Part shown: positions 16,056 through 23,696 of the stretch, piece by piece | How the letters are laid out: each line of letters begins with the position of its first letter | Position numbering within the stretch: the stretch's first letter is position 1 | NCBI RefSeq assembly: GCF_034259325.1 | Contig: NZ_JAXIVS010000003.1 | Location: 1-64,000, forward strand | DNA: 64,000 bases | Direction: 5' to 3' | Source of the DNA: Hyalangium ruber | GTDB taxonomy: Bacteria; Myxococcota; Myxococcia; Myxococcales; Myxococcaceae | Notes under the pieces: model-generated | What the model saw: the letters and a program-made list of their open reading frames with translations, nothing else | Database searches by the model: none | Told to the model about the DNA's origin: nothing | Position numbers and translations under genes: made by a program

Positions 16056-17707
16056 CGAAAGAGGCGGTGGACGTCTGCATCATCGGCAGCGGCGCGGGCG
16101 GAGCCCCCATGGCGCTGGAGCTGGGCCGCGCGGGCTTCAAGGTCGTCGTGCTGGAGAAGGGCGCGCACTACCGGCCCCAGGACTTCGTCCACGACGAGAT
16201 CCTCAACAGCCGCCGCAACTTCTTCATGCCGCTGCCGTGGGATGAGCCGCACCTGGTGCGCCAGGGGGCCACCGGCCGCTACGAGCGCACCAACAGCGCG
16301 TGGACGGCCAACTGCGTGGGCGGCGGCACCGTTCACATGAGCGGCTACTTCTACCGGCTCAAGCCGGTGGACTTCCGTCTGCGCTCCACGCTGGGAGATA
16401 TCAAGGGCGCCAACCTCGCCGACTGGCCCATCTCGTACGAGGAGTTCGCGCCCTTCTACGACAAGGCGGAGACGGAGCTGGGCGTGTCCGGCGAGGCCCG
16501 GCCCCACCCCTTCGCCGAGCCTCGCAGCGGCCCCTACCCGCTGCCCCCGCTGGACGTACACCCCATCGCCAAGGAGATCGACCGGGTGTGCCAGGAGATG
16601 AAGTGGCACCCCCTGGTCACCGCGCGCGGCATCCTCAGCAAGCCCTATAAAGGACGCGCGGCGTGCTCGTACTGCGCGCTGTGCGGCAGCTACGGCTGCG
16701 AGGTGGGCGCCAAGAGTGGCACCAACGCCAGCCTCATTCCCCAGGCGCTGGCCACCGGCAACGTGGAGCTGCGCCCCAAGTGCATGGCGCGCACCATCGA
16801 GGTGGACAAGGACGGCAAGGCCAAGAGCGTCGTCTACCTGGACCCCGACGGCGTGGAGCAGGAGCAGCCCGCCAAGCTCATCGTGGTGTCCTGCACGGCG
16901 GTGGAGAGCGCCCGGCTGCTGCTCAACTCCACCTCCTCGCGCTTCCCCAAGGGGCTGGCCAACGGCAGCGGGCTGGTGGGGCGCAACCTCATCTTCAGCT
17001 CGTTCGGCGAGTCGCGCGCCACCTTCCGTGTCTCCAAGCAGAAGGCCTCGCGGCCGTGGCTCACCGCGCCGGATCCGTTCATCAACCGCAGCATCCAGGA
17101 CTTCTACCTGATGCCGGATGAGCGCTTCGGCTTCCGCAAGGGCGGGACCATGGGGTTCATGTGGACGCACCCCAACCCCATCTTCGCCGCGGTGGGCATG
17201 GCGGGCTCCGGCAAGGAGGGCGTCTTCGGCAAGGAGCTCAAGGACCGGATGCGGGCCTACCGCGACTCGCGCATCCTCCAGTTCGAGGTGTATGGCGAGT
17301 TCCTTCCCACGCCGGGCACCTATGTGACGGTGGAGCCGAGCGTGAAGGACAAGTACGGCATCCCCGTGGCGGGCATCACCCTGGACCGGCACCCGATGGA
17401 CTTCGCCGCCACGCGCTTCCTCGTCGAGCGAGGCGAGGAGGTGCTGATGCGGCTGGACCCGGACGACCTGGAGCGCGTCGGCGTCGCCGGGGAGACGACC
17501 ATCCTCCAGCACGGCACGTGCCGCTTCGGCAAGGACCCGGCCACCTCCGTGCTGGACAAGGACTGCCGCGCGCACGAGGTGCCCAACCTCTACGTGGTGG
17601 ACGGCAGCTTCATGCCGAGCGCCGGCGGCGTCACCACGACGCTGACCATCGCCGCCAACAGCTTCCGCGTGGCCCACAACCTCGTGCGCAAGCTCAAGAA
17701 GGGCTGA
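16052..17707 (+). CDS. GMC-family FAD oxidoreductase (large subunit)
   Basis: A 551-aa protein with an N-terminal FAD dinucleotide fold (VCIIGSGAGGAPMALEL, then VVVLEKG), the GMC signature NCVGGGTVHMSG, and a C-terminal FAD segment (NLYVVDGSFMPSAGGVTTTL). The catalytic region reads LQHGTCRFG. A Cys cluster (CSYCALCGSYGC) is present, as in gluconate/sugar dehydrogenase large subunits where it can hold an iron-sulfur site. With the Tat-exported small subunit it should oxidise a sugar or alcohol in the periplasm. No cytochrome c subunit is adjacent, so the electron acceptor is unclear. The last 14 bp overlap the convergent kinase gene. Confidence 0.9.
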   Translation: MTKEAVDVCIIGSGAGGAPMALELGRAGFKVVVLEKGAHYRPQDFVHDEILNSRRNFFMPLPWDEPHLVRQGATGRYERTNSAWTANCVGGGTVHMSGYFYRLKPVDFRLRSTLGDIKGANLADWPISYEEFAPFYDKAETELGVSGEARPHPFAEPRSGPYPLPPLDVHPIAKEIDRVCQEMKWHPLVTARGILSKPYKGRAACSYCALCGSYGCEVGAKSGTNASLIPQALATGNVELRPKCMARTIEVDKDGKAKSVVYLDPDGVEQEQPAKLIVVSCTAVESARLLLNSTSSRFPKGLANGSGLVGRNLIFSSFGESRATFRVSKQKASRPWLTAPDPFINRSIQDFYLMPDERFGFRKGGTMGFMWTHPNPIFAAVGMAGSGKEGVFGKELKDRMRAYRDSRILQFEVYGEFLPTPGTYVTVEPSVKDKYGIPVAGITLDRHPMDFAATRFLVERGEEVLMRLDPDDLERVGVAGETTILQHGTCRFGKDPATSVLDKDCRAHEVPNLYVVDGSFMPSAGGVTTTLTIAANSFRVAHNLVRKLKKG

Positions 17708-19790
17708 GGGCCTCTTCCGGATTGCCCGCGTCGGCGGGGCTCCCCCAGGCGGGTGGCTGGCGCGGCAGGAGGACGGTGAAGGTGGTGCCCCCCTCCGGGG
17801 TGGACGTGACGTGGATGTCCCCCCCGTGCGCCTTCACGATGCACTTGACGATGAAGAGGCCCAGCCCCGCGCTCTGGCGCACCGTCGTCTCCGACTGCTC
17901 GCCGCGGCGGAACGGCTCGAACAGGTGCTGCAGCAGCTCCGGTGAGATGGGCGGACCCTCGTTGTGGACGGTGAACACCACGTGCGCCCCCGCATCCCGG
18001 TAGGAGACCCGCACGGGCCTGCCCGGCTCGCCGTACTTGAGGGCGTTGTCCAGCAGGTTCGTCGTCACCTGCTCCAGCCGCACCGGATCCCACCGGCCGC
18101 AGGTATCTCCCTGGGCCTCACACTCGAGCAGCCGCTCCGGGTATGCCGCCCGCAGGTCCTCGAGCACCCGAGTGCCCACGTCGTGGATGCACACCGGCAC
18201 GGGGGCGATGGGGACTCCCGCTCCGGCCCGCTCCCGGGTGTAGTCGAGCAGCGTGCCCAGCAACCCCCGCATCCGCTCGGCCGAGCGGCGGATGCGCAGC
18301 AGGGGCCGGGTCTGGCTCTCCTCGAGCGTCCCGCGCCGCAGCATCAGGTCCACGCTGGCGAGGATGGCCGCCAAGGGGCTGCGCAGGTCATGGCCGACGA
18401 TTCCCAGGAGCCGCTGCTCGTAGTCGAGCATGCGCTTGCGCTCGGTGATGTCGCGCATGGCCGCGGCGCGCACCCGCTTGCCTCGGTAGTCGAGATAGCG
18501 GGTGATGACCTCCACGTGGAGGCGGGTGCCGTCCTTTCGTAGACCGCTCGCCTCGTACGGCACCGGCACACCCGACTGGGTGACGCGCAGGACGTGCTCC
18601 ACGTCCTCCGGCGCGATGAAGCGCGAGACCGAGCTGCCCACCACCTCCTCGTGCGAATAGCCGAACATCCGGCAGTGCGACTCGTTCGCCTCCAGGATGA
18701 GGCCGTTGTCGTGGATGATCAGGCCATCGAAGCTCGCGCTCGTCAGCGCCTGGTATTTCTCCGCGGCGTCGCGCACCTCCATCTCCGCCTGCTTCCGGGC
18801 GGTGATGTCCAGGAAGTACACCGACAGCCCCTCGGCGCCAGGCTGGGCCCGCACCTCCGCCCAGAGCTTCAGGGGCTCGTACCAGATCTCGAAGTGCGCC
18901 GGGACACGTGTCTCGAGCACGCGGTGGAAGTGGTGCCAGACGACGGTCCCCACGGCTTCGGGGAACACCTCCCACAGGTTCCTGCCCACCAGCTCCTCGC
19001 GCTGCTTGTGGAGCAGCGGCTCGGCGACTTGGTTGACGTAAGTCAGGCGCCACTGCGTGTCGAGAGCGTAGAAGGCCACGCCGCTCTCCTCCAGGATGCC
19101 GAGGATGCGCGCGTGCGCCTGGCGCAGCGCCTCCTCGGCCTTGCGGCGCAAGGCGAGCTCGCGGGCCTCGTGCGCCGTCGCCCGGCGCAGGTAGCTCCCC
19201 AGGGAGCCGGTAACGAGCAAGGTGAGCCCCAGCAAGCCGAGCACCAGCAGGAAGCTGAAGCGGTTCTCCCCCGCCTCGATGGCATGGTGGCGCTCCAGCC
19301 GCACGTGCTTGTACTCCACCAGCTCCGCGAAGGCTCGATCGAGCGCATCCCGGTGCGGCTGCACATCCTCGAGCACGCGTCGGATGGCCTCCTCGATATC
19401 GCCCTGGCGACGCTCCTCGATGGCGATCTCCAGCTCCCGCCAGGACGCGTACTGGGCCTGTACGATGAGCGCGAGCAACCGCCTGCCTTGGGGGGAGTCG
19501 ATGACGGCGTGCGCCTCTTCCAGGTCCTGCTCGATGGCCACGCGCGTCTCCCGCATCTCCCGCAGGAAGCGCTCCTCGCCCGTGAAGAGAAAAGCGCGGG
19601 CCTTCCGGGAGGCGTGCTCGCTGTCGTTCTGGAGCTTCTGGACGACGTACAAGTCCCTGGCGTCATCCGCGATGAGGAGCTCCAACGCCTGCCCCGATCG
19701 CCTCAGGGTGAGCGCCGCCATGCCCCCCAGGACCACCAGACACACGGAGGTGAAGACGAGCAGCGGCACCCAGCGACTCGTGACAGGCAT
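17694..19790 (-). CDS. membrane histidine kinase, CHASE3-like sensor with two PAS domains
   Basis: A 698-aa protein. The start is ATG 19790 (MPVTSRW), giving a helix at residues 5-28. A helical periplasmic region of about 150 residues follows, like CHASE3, then a second helix (FSFLLVLGLLGLTLLVTGSL). Two PAS domains come next (ILEESGVAFYALDTQWRLTY; ALTSASFDGLIIHDNGLILE). The kinase has H-box GIVGHDLRSPLAAIL, N-box NLLDNALKYGE and a G2 box SAGLGLFIVKCIVKAHGGDI. The G1 box reads HNEGPPI in place of the usual DNGPGI. No response regulator is adjacent. It converges with and overlaps the GMC gene by 14 bp. Confidence 0.9.
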   Translation of the reverse strand: MPVTSRWVPLLVFTSVCLVVLGGMAALTLRRSGQALELLIADDARDLYVVQKLQNDSEHASRKARAFLFTGEERFLREMRETRVAIEQDLEEAHAVIDSPQGRRLLALIVQAQYASWRELEIAIEERRQGDIEEAIRRVLEDVQPHRDALDRAFAELVEYKHVRLERHHAIEAGENRFSFLLVLGLLGLTLLVTGSLGSYLRRATAHEARELALRRKAEEALRQAHARILGILEESGVAFYALDTQWRLTYVNQVAEPLLHKQREELVGRNLWEVFPEAVGTVVWHHFHRVLETRVPAHFEIWYEPLKLWAEVRAQPGAEGLSVYFLDITARKQAEMEVRDAAEKYQALTSASFDGLIIHDNGLILEANESHCRMFGYSHEEVVGSSVSRFIAPEDVEHVLRVTQSGVPVPYEASGLRKDGTRLHVEVITRYLDYRGKRVRAAAMRDITERKRMLDYEQRLLGIVGHDLRSPLAAILASVDLMLRRGTLEESQTRPLLRIRRSAERMRGLLGTLLDYTRERAGAGVPIAPVPVCIHDVGTRVLEDLRAAYPERLLECEAQGDTCGRWDPVRLEQVTTNLLDNALKYGEPGRPVRVSYRDAGAHVVFTVHNEGPPISPELLQHLFEPFRRGEQSETTVRQSAGLGLFIVKCIVKAHGGDIHVTSTPEGGTTFTVLLPRQPPAWGSPADAGNPEEALSPS

Positions 19791-19900
19791 ACGCGACCCC
19801 TGACCCGGCCGGCTCCCCCTCCGGATCACGCTTCCCCTGGCTCAGGGTGGCCACGATGCGCCTCATCGCCCCGACAGCGAGGAGGGGCCCGCCTGCCTTT

Positions 19901-20067
19901 TTGGCCTTTTTCCCTGACGCAAATCCCTGATTCGACTGGGCTTTTAAAATCTTTGGAGGAAAATGTAGGTCCTAAGCAACCATTATCCCCCCTTGTACGA
20001 GAACTAGGTTGTGGTTGCACTTTTAACTTCATCCAACCACTTTCACCCCTCTGCTCGGAGAACGTCC
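19901..20067. promoter_or_regulatory. AT-rich divergent promoter region and leader
   Basis: The 277 bp between the kinase start (19790) and the Gln-rich protein start (20068) are strikingly AT-rich for this genome from about 19905. The region includes TTTTAAAAT at 19942-19950, a plausible -10, and later a run of six C. The downstream gene has GGAG 8 nt before its ATG. Separate promoters for the two divergent genes probably lie here; I cannot place them firmly. Confidence 0.4.
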
Positions 20068-20733
20068 ATGATCGGCGCCACCAGGCCGTCCAGCGGTTTC
20101 TCGATTACCTCCCGCTCCACCCCCTCTGCCTCCGAGGCCCGGTCTCCCGTGAGCGGGGGAAACAACGTGCGGGGCCAGCTGGAGAACGTGAGCCAGAACC
20201 CGGTTCTGCGCTCGCTGCTGGGTGAGAGCGCCTTCGACGGCGTGCTGGGCAAGGGCAAGGCGGACAAGTCCGAGAAGGCGCAGCAGGCCGGTCAGAGCGA
20301 GAAGCCGGAAGAGGGCCTCAACAAGCTGATCGAGTTGGTACAGCAGCTGGTGACCATGCTCCAGTCGATCCTCGGCAAGCAGCAGCAGCAGCCGGGCCAG
20401 GAGGCGGGCTCGGGCAGCGAGCAGGGCACGACGCCGACGAGCGGAGCCAGCGGCAGCCAGGGCGCGTCCCCCTCGAATGCGACCGCCCAGCCCCAGGGCG
20501 CGTCCCCCTCGGGCGCGGCGGATGAGAGCCAGCAGACGGCCCCCGCGCAGGGCGCCGAGGAGTCCCAGCAGGCCGCTCCCGCCGAGGAGCAGAACCCGCT
20601 GGAGCAGATCTTCAAGGTGCTGCAGCAGGTCCTCCAGCTGCTCCAGCAGCTCAAGGGCAGCATGGGCGGCCAGCAGGGCGGCTCGCCCGGCGCCGAGCAG
20701 CCGCAGCAGACTCCTGGCACCGTCGAGGCCTGA
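20068..20733 (+). CDS. Gln/Ser/Pro-rich low-complexity protein, harpin-like composition
   Basis: A 221-aa protein with no Cys and no signal peptide. The start at ATG 20068 (MIGATRPSS) is preceded by GGAG. Two amphipathic Leu/Gln helices (LIELVQQLVTMLQSILGK near residue 95, and LEQIFKVLQQVLQLLQQLKG near residue 185) flank a low-complexity Gln/Ser/Gly/Ala/Pro linker with repeated QGASPS and ESQQ(A/T)AP units. The N-terminus is Ser/Thr/Pro-rich. Composition and layout recall harpins secreted by type III systems, but this is resemblance only. It is followed by a hairpin terminator, so it is a single-gene unit. Confidence 0.7.
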   Translation: MIGATRPSSGFSITSRSTPSASEARSPVSGGNNVRGQLENVSQNPVLRSLLGESAFDGVLGKGKADKSEKAQQAGQSEKPEEGLNKLIELVQQLVTMLQSILGKQQQQPGQEAGSGSEQGTTPTSGASGSQGASPSNATAQPQGASPSGAADESQQTAPAQGAEESQQAAPAEEQNPLEQIFKVLQQVLQLLQQLKGSMGGQQGGSPGAEQPQQTPGTVEA

Positions 20734-20758
20734 GCCTCTCCAGTCGCTTGAAGCAATG

Positions 20759-20788
20759 CGGCCCGCCCTCCTCCTGGATGGCGGGCCG
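20759..20788. terminator. hairpin terminator
   Basis: CGGCCCGCC (20759-20767) pairs perfectly with GGCGGGCCG (20780-20788) over a 12-nt loop, followed by TCGTGCTTCT. It sits between the convergent stops at 20733 and 20815 and could serve both strands. Confidence 0.65.
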
Positions 20789-20814
20789 TCGTGCTTCTGG
20801 AGCGGACGAAACGC

Positions 20815-21132
20815 TCAGCTGCGGATGAAGCCGCGCTTGAGCTTCTCCAGCTCCTCGCCGAGCTTCTTCATCTCGTCGGTCTTCTCGATCGTCACGCCGC
20901 TCTGCTGCAGCATCGTGACGAGCTGCGCCTTGAAGGCATCCACGAGCAGCGCGGACTGGGCGGAGGCGCCCGGGCCGAGCTGGGTGCTCAAGCTCGCCAG
21001 GGTCTCCTGAAGCGCCCCGGTGATCTTCTTCACCTCGGCCTCGAGCTGCTGCGGGGTGAGCCGGCCCGGCTCCTTCGCGGCGCTCGTCAGCTCCTGGAGC
21101 GCCTTCAGCAGCGTGTTGAGATCCTGTGCCAT
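20815..21132 (-). CDS. small helical protein of unknown function
   Basis: A 105-aa, Cys-free, almost entirely alpha-helical protein (LNTLLKALQELTSAAKE; VKKITGALQETLASLSTQLG; KLGEELEKLKRGFIRS), probably forming a coiled coil. It begins 9 bp after the stop of the acyl-CoA ligase gene and is therefore the last gene of that operon. No family recognised. Confidence 0.65.
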   Translation of the reverse strand: MAQDLNTLLKALQELTSAAKEPGRLTPQQLEAEVKKITGALQETLASLSTQLGPGASAQSALLVDAFKAQLVTMLQQSGVTIEKTDEMKKLGEELEKLKRGFIRS

Positions 21133-21141
21133 GGGGTGAGC

Positions 21142-22647
21142 CTACCGCGTTCCGGACTCACGGGCCCGCAGCTCCTTCTTGAGCACCTTGCCCGTGGCGT
21201 TCTTGGGCAGCGCCTCCACCTGCTCCACGTGGCGCGGCACCTTGTAGTTGGACAGGTGCTCGCGGCAGTGCTCCCGCAGCTCCTCGGCCGTGGCCTCCTC
21301 CCCCGGCTTGAGGACGATGAAGGCCTTTACCGCCTCGCCCCGGTAGTCGTCCGGCATCCCCACCACCGCGCTCTCCTTCACCTTCGGGTGGCGGAAGAGC
21401 ACCTCCTCCACCTCGCGCGGCCAGACCTTGAAGCCGGCCACGTTGATCATGTCCTTCAGCCGGTCCACCAGGAAGTAGTAGCCCTGCGCGTCCCGGTAGC
21501 CGATGTCCCCGCTGCGCAGCCAGCCGTCCACCAGCGCCCGCGCCGTCTCCTCCGGCTGGTTGAAGTAGCCCAGCATCACGTTGGGGCCCTTGATGCAGAG
21601 CTCCCCCAGCTCCCCGTCCGGCACCCCCTGGCCCTGCTCGTCGATGACGCGCATCTCCACGCCCTCGATGGGCGTGCCCACCGAGCCGCTGCGCCACTGG
21701 TGCGTGTGGTTGTAGCAGGCCGAGGGAGACGTCTCCGTCAGCCCGTACCCCTCGTGGATGTGCAGCCCGGTGTGCGTGTGCCACGCCCGCTCCACCTCCA
21801 CCGGGAGGATGGCCGCCGCCGAGAAGAAGTAGCGCACCGCGCGCAGCGCCTGGGCCGCGTGCGGCTGGTGCAGCAGCGCCATGTACACCGTGGGCACGCC
21901 ATAGAAGACGGTGGCCCCGTGGCGCTCGGCCACCTCCAGCACGTCCTCCGGCACGAAGCGCCGGCGCAACAGCAGCGTCGCCCCCGACGCCAGCGTGGCG
22001 TTCATGATGAAGTTCTGCCCGAAGCAGTGGAACAGCGGCAGGAAGCACAGCATGCGGTCGTCATCCCGCATCCCGACGATTTGCCGCGTGGAGGCCACGT
22101 TCGACACCACGTTGCCGTGCGAGAGCACCGCCCCCTTGGGCCGGCCCGTCGTCCCGGACGTATAGAGGATGGCCGCCGGCGTGTCCCGCTCCACCGGCGC
22201 CACCGGACAGGCGGCCGCCGGGCGCTGGAGCAGCTCGGCGTAGGAGCGCACTCCGTCCCCCGCCTCCTCCGCCAGCAGCAGCCGAACCGTGGGGAGCTGT
22301 TCCCGCCCGGGCACCTGGGGCAGCAGCTCCCGACGCGTGAGGAGCACCGCGGCCTGGGAGTCGTTCACGATGTGCCGCAGCTCCTCGGCCTTGGACATGA
22401 CGCTGACCGAGACGGCCACCGCCCCCAGCTTCAGCACCGCGAAGTAGGCGATGACGAACTCGGGGCCGTTGGGCAGGAACAGGCACACCCGCTCACCCGC
22501 ACGCAGGCCCTCGCCTCCCAGGCCCACCGCCAGGCGGTTCACCGCCTCCAGCAGCTCACGGTAGGTGAGCACGAGCGCATCCATCCGCAGCGCCGGGTGC
22601 TCCGGCCTGCGCCTCGCCGCCGCCTCCAAGCCCTGGGCGATGTTCAT
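21142..22647 (-). CDS. acyl-CoA ligase (AMP-binding, ANL superfamily)
   Basis: A 501-aa enzyme. The P-loop-like AMP motif is ILYTSGTTGRPKGAVLSHGN. Later motifs are YGLTETSPSA, the hinge GWLRSGDIGYRDAQGYYFLV-D-R and the C-terminal lysine segment PKNATGKVLKKEL. The length and the VCLFLPNGPEFVIAYFAVLK opening suit a long-chain or medium-chain fatty acid CoA ligase. The start at ATG 22647 follows GGGGAG; the longer frame to 23031 overlaps the lipoprotein gene and is rejected. It is the middle gene of a lipoprotein-ligase-helical protein operon. Substrate not determinable. Confidence 0.9.
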   Translation of the reverse strand: MNIAQGLEAAARRRPEHPALRMDALVLTYRELLEAVNRLAVGLGGEGLRAGERVCLFLPNGPEFVIAYFAVLKLGAVAVSVSVMSKAEELRHIVNDSQAAVLLTRRELLPQVPGREQLPTVRLLLAEEAGDGVRSYAELLQRPAAACPVAPVERDTPAAILYTSGTTGRPKGAVLSHGNVVSNVASTRQIVGMRDDDRMLCFLPLFHCFGQNFIMNATLASGATLLLRRRFVPEDVLEVAERHGATVFYGVPTVYMALLHQPHAAQALRAVRYFFSAAAILPVEVERAWHTHTGLHIHEGYGLTETSPSACYNHTHQWRSGSVGTPIEGVEMRVIDEQGQGVPDGELGELCIKGPNVMLGYFNQPEETARALVDGWLRSGDIGYRDAQGYYFLVDRLKDMINVAGFKVWPREVEEVLFRHPKVKESAVVGMPDDYRGEAVKAFIVLKPGEEATAEELREHCREHLSNYKVPRHVEQVEALPKNATGKVLKKELRARESGTR

Positions 22648-22661
22648 GCGCTCCCCACCCT

Positions 22662-23174
22662 TCAACGGTTGCGCAGCGGCTCCACTTCCACCTTCAGCAC
22701 GTAGCGCGCCTGCATGTCCGACTCGAACTCCACCAGGTGGTCCCCCACGCCGGTCAGCTCCACCTCGCGGCTGAACTCGCCCACCTTCTCCGCCAGGTCC
22801 AACGCCGTGCGCCCGCTCACCGACTCGCGGATGCGCGCCCGGCACCCCTCCTCGTGGAACGTCACCACCGTCTCCTCCCCCGAGGCCACCACGTCCTCCA
22901 GGAAGAAGCGCACCCGCACCGAGGAGGCCTCCGGCAGCTGGACGATGAACTGCCCCTTCCCGGGCAGGCGCCCCTCGACATAGCTCTCCGTGCCCAGGAT
23001 GCAGCCTGCCACCTTGCTGCACACCGGCCACTCCGCATCACACACATCCTTCGCGCGGCTGCCGATGAAGTCCGAGCGGCTCCCCCCGCACCCCGTCGCC
23101 ACCATCAACGCCAACAGCGAGAGCACGACAGCTTGGGTACCTCTGGCGAACGCTGTTACAAACACAACCATCAT
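22662..23174 (-). CDS. lipoprotein of unknown function
   Basis: A 170-aa product with the signal VVLSLLALMVATGC (lipobox VATGC). The mature part has a Cys pair region (VCDAEWPVCSKVAGCILG) and a beta-rich domain ending in SDMQARYVLKVEVEPLRNR, similar in style to pre-peptidase C-terminal-like beta-sandwiches (GRLPGKGQFIVQLP, VRVRFFLEDV). It is first in the operon, with its stop 14 bp before the ligase start. Its start codon lies only 30 bp from the start of the divergent lipoprotein gene. Confidence 0.7.
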   Translation of the reverse strand: MMVVFVTAFARGTQAVVLSLLALMVATGCGGSRSDFIGSRAKDVCDAEWPVCSKVAGCILGTESYVEGRLPGKGQFIVQLPEASSVRVRFFLEDVVASGEETVVTFHEEGCRARIRESVSGRTALDLAEKVGEFSREVELTGVGDHLVEFESDMQARYVLKVEVEPLRNR

Positions 23175-23204
23175 CGAACCCTCTCACCGAGCGGAGTAGA
23201 CGGC

Positions 23205-23642
23205 ATGCGCCTACGTACCTTGTTGCTCCCCATCATCCTCCTGGCCCTGGCTGGATGTGGAGAAGATGAAGAAGCCCTGAAGGAGGGCCCCTTCCTTTTC
23301 CTCGACCGCGAGTCGCTGGGCTTCGACGTGGAGTTCGGCAGCGGCACCTATGTCGGTGCCACGGGCTTCAACACCCTCTACATCGAGAACCGCGGGGACC
23401 AGCCGCTGGAGATCAAACAGGTCACCAAATCGGGCGATGGCGTGTTCACCCTGCGCCTGCCCCAGGAGCTCTCCGAGGGGAAGTCCCTGGTGCTCGAGAG
23501 CCGGAAGATCACCTTCGTGGAGGTGCAGTTCAAGCCCACGCAGGCCAAGGATTACACGGGCACGTTCACCATCGAGTCCAACGCCGGTAACGGGGCGACG
23601 AAGGCCATCCCCCTGACCGGCCGTGGCATTCCCCCTCCGTAG
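23205..23642 (+). CDS. lipoprotein with ASH/MSP-like Ig domain
   Basis: A 145-aa product from ATG 23205, preceded by GGAG. The signal is MRLRTLLLPIILLALAGC (lipobox LAGC). The rest is one immunoglobulin-like domain of the ASH/choice-of-anchor-D type: a LGFDVEFGSGTYVGATGF strand, NTLYIENRGDQPLEI, then FVEVQFKPTQAKDYTGTFTI and IPLTGRG. These domains are frequent on myxobacterial surface lipoproteins and bind other proteins. A standalone gene with a terminator directly after it. Confidence 0.8.
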   Translation: MRLRTLLLPIILLALAGCGEDEEALKEGPFLFLDRESLGFDVEFGSGTYVGATGFNTLYIENRGDQPLEIKQVTKSGDGVFTLRLPQELSEGKSLVLESRKITFVEVQFKPTQAKDYTGTFTIESNAGNGATKAIPLTGRGIPPP

Positions 23643-23653
23643 GCCGGACTCCA

Positions 23654-23696
23654 CCGGGAAGGAGAGCGGGCCCCTCCCGGCCCGCCCTCCTCCCGG
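23654..23696. terminator. long bidirectional hairpin
   Basis: CCGGGAAGGAGAGCGGGCC pairs with GGCCCGCCCTCCTCCCGG around a 6-nt loop, with one mismatch and one bulge. It fills the 54-bp gap between the convergent stops at 23642 and 23697. Confidence 0.7.

Noticed and set aside
22648-23031. N-terminal extension of the acyl-CoA ligase
   Set aside because: It would overlap most of the lipoprotein gene upstream; the ATG at 22647 with GGGGAG gives the normal family start.
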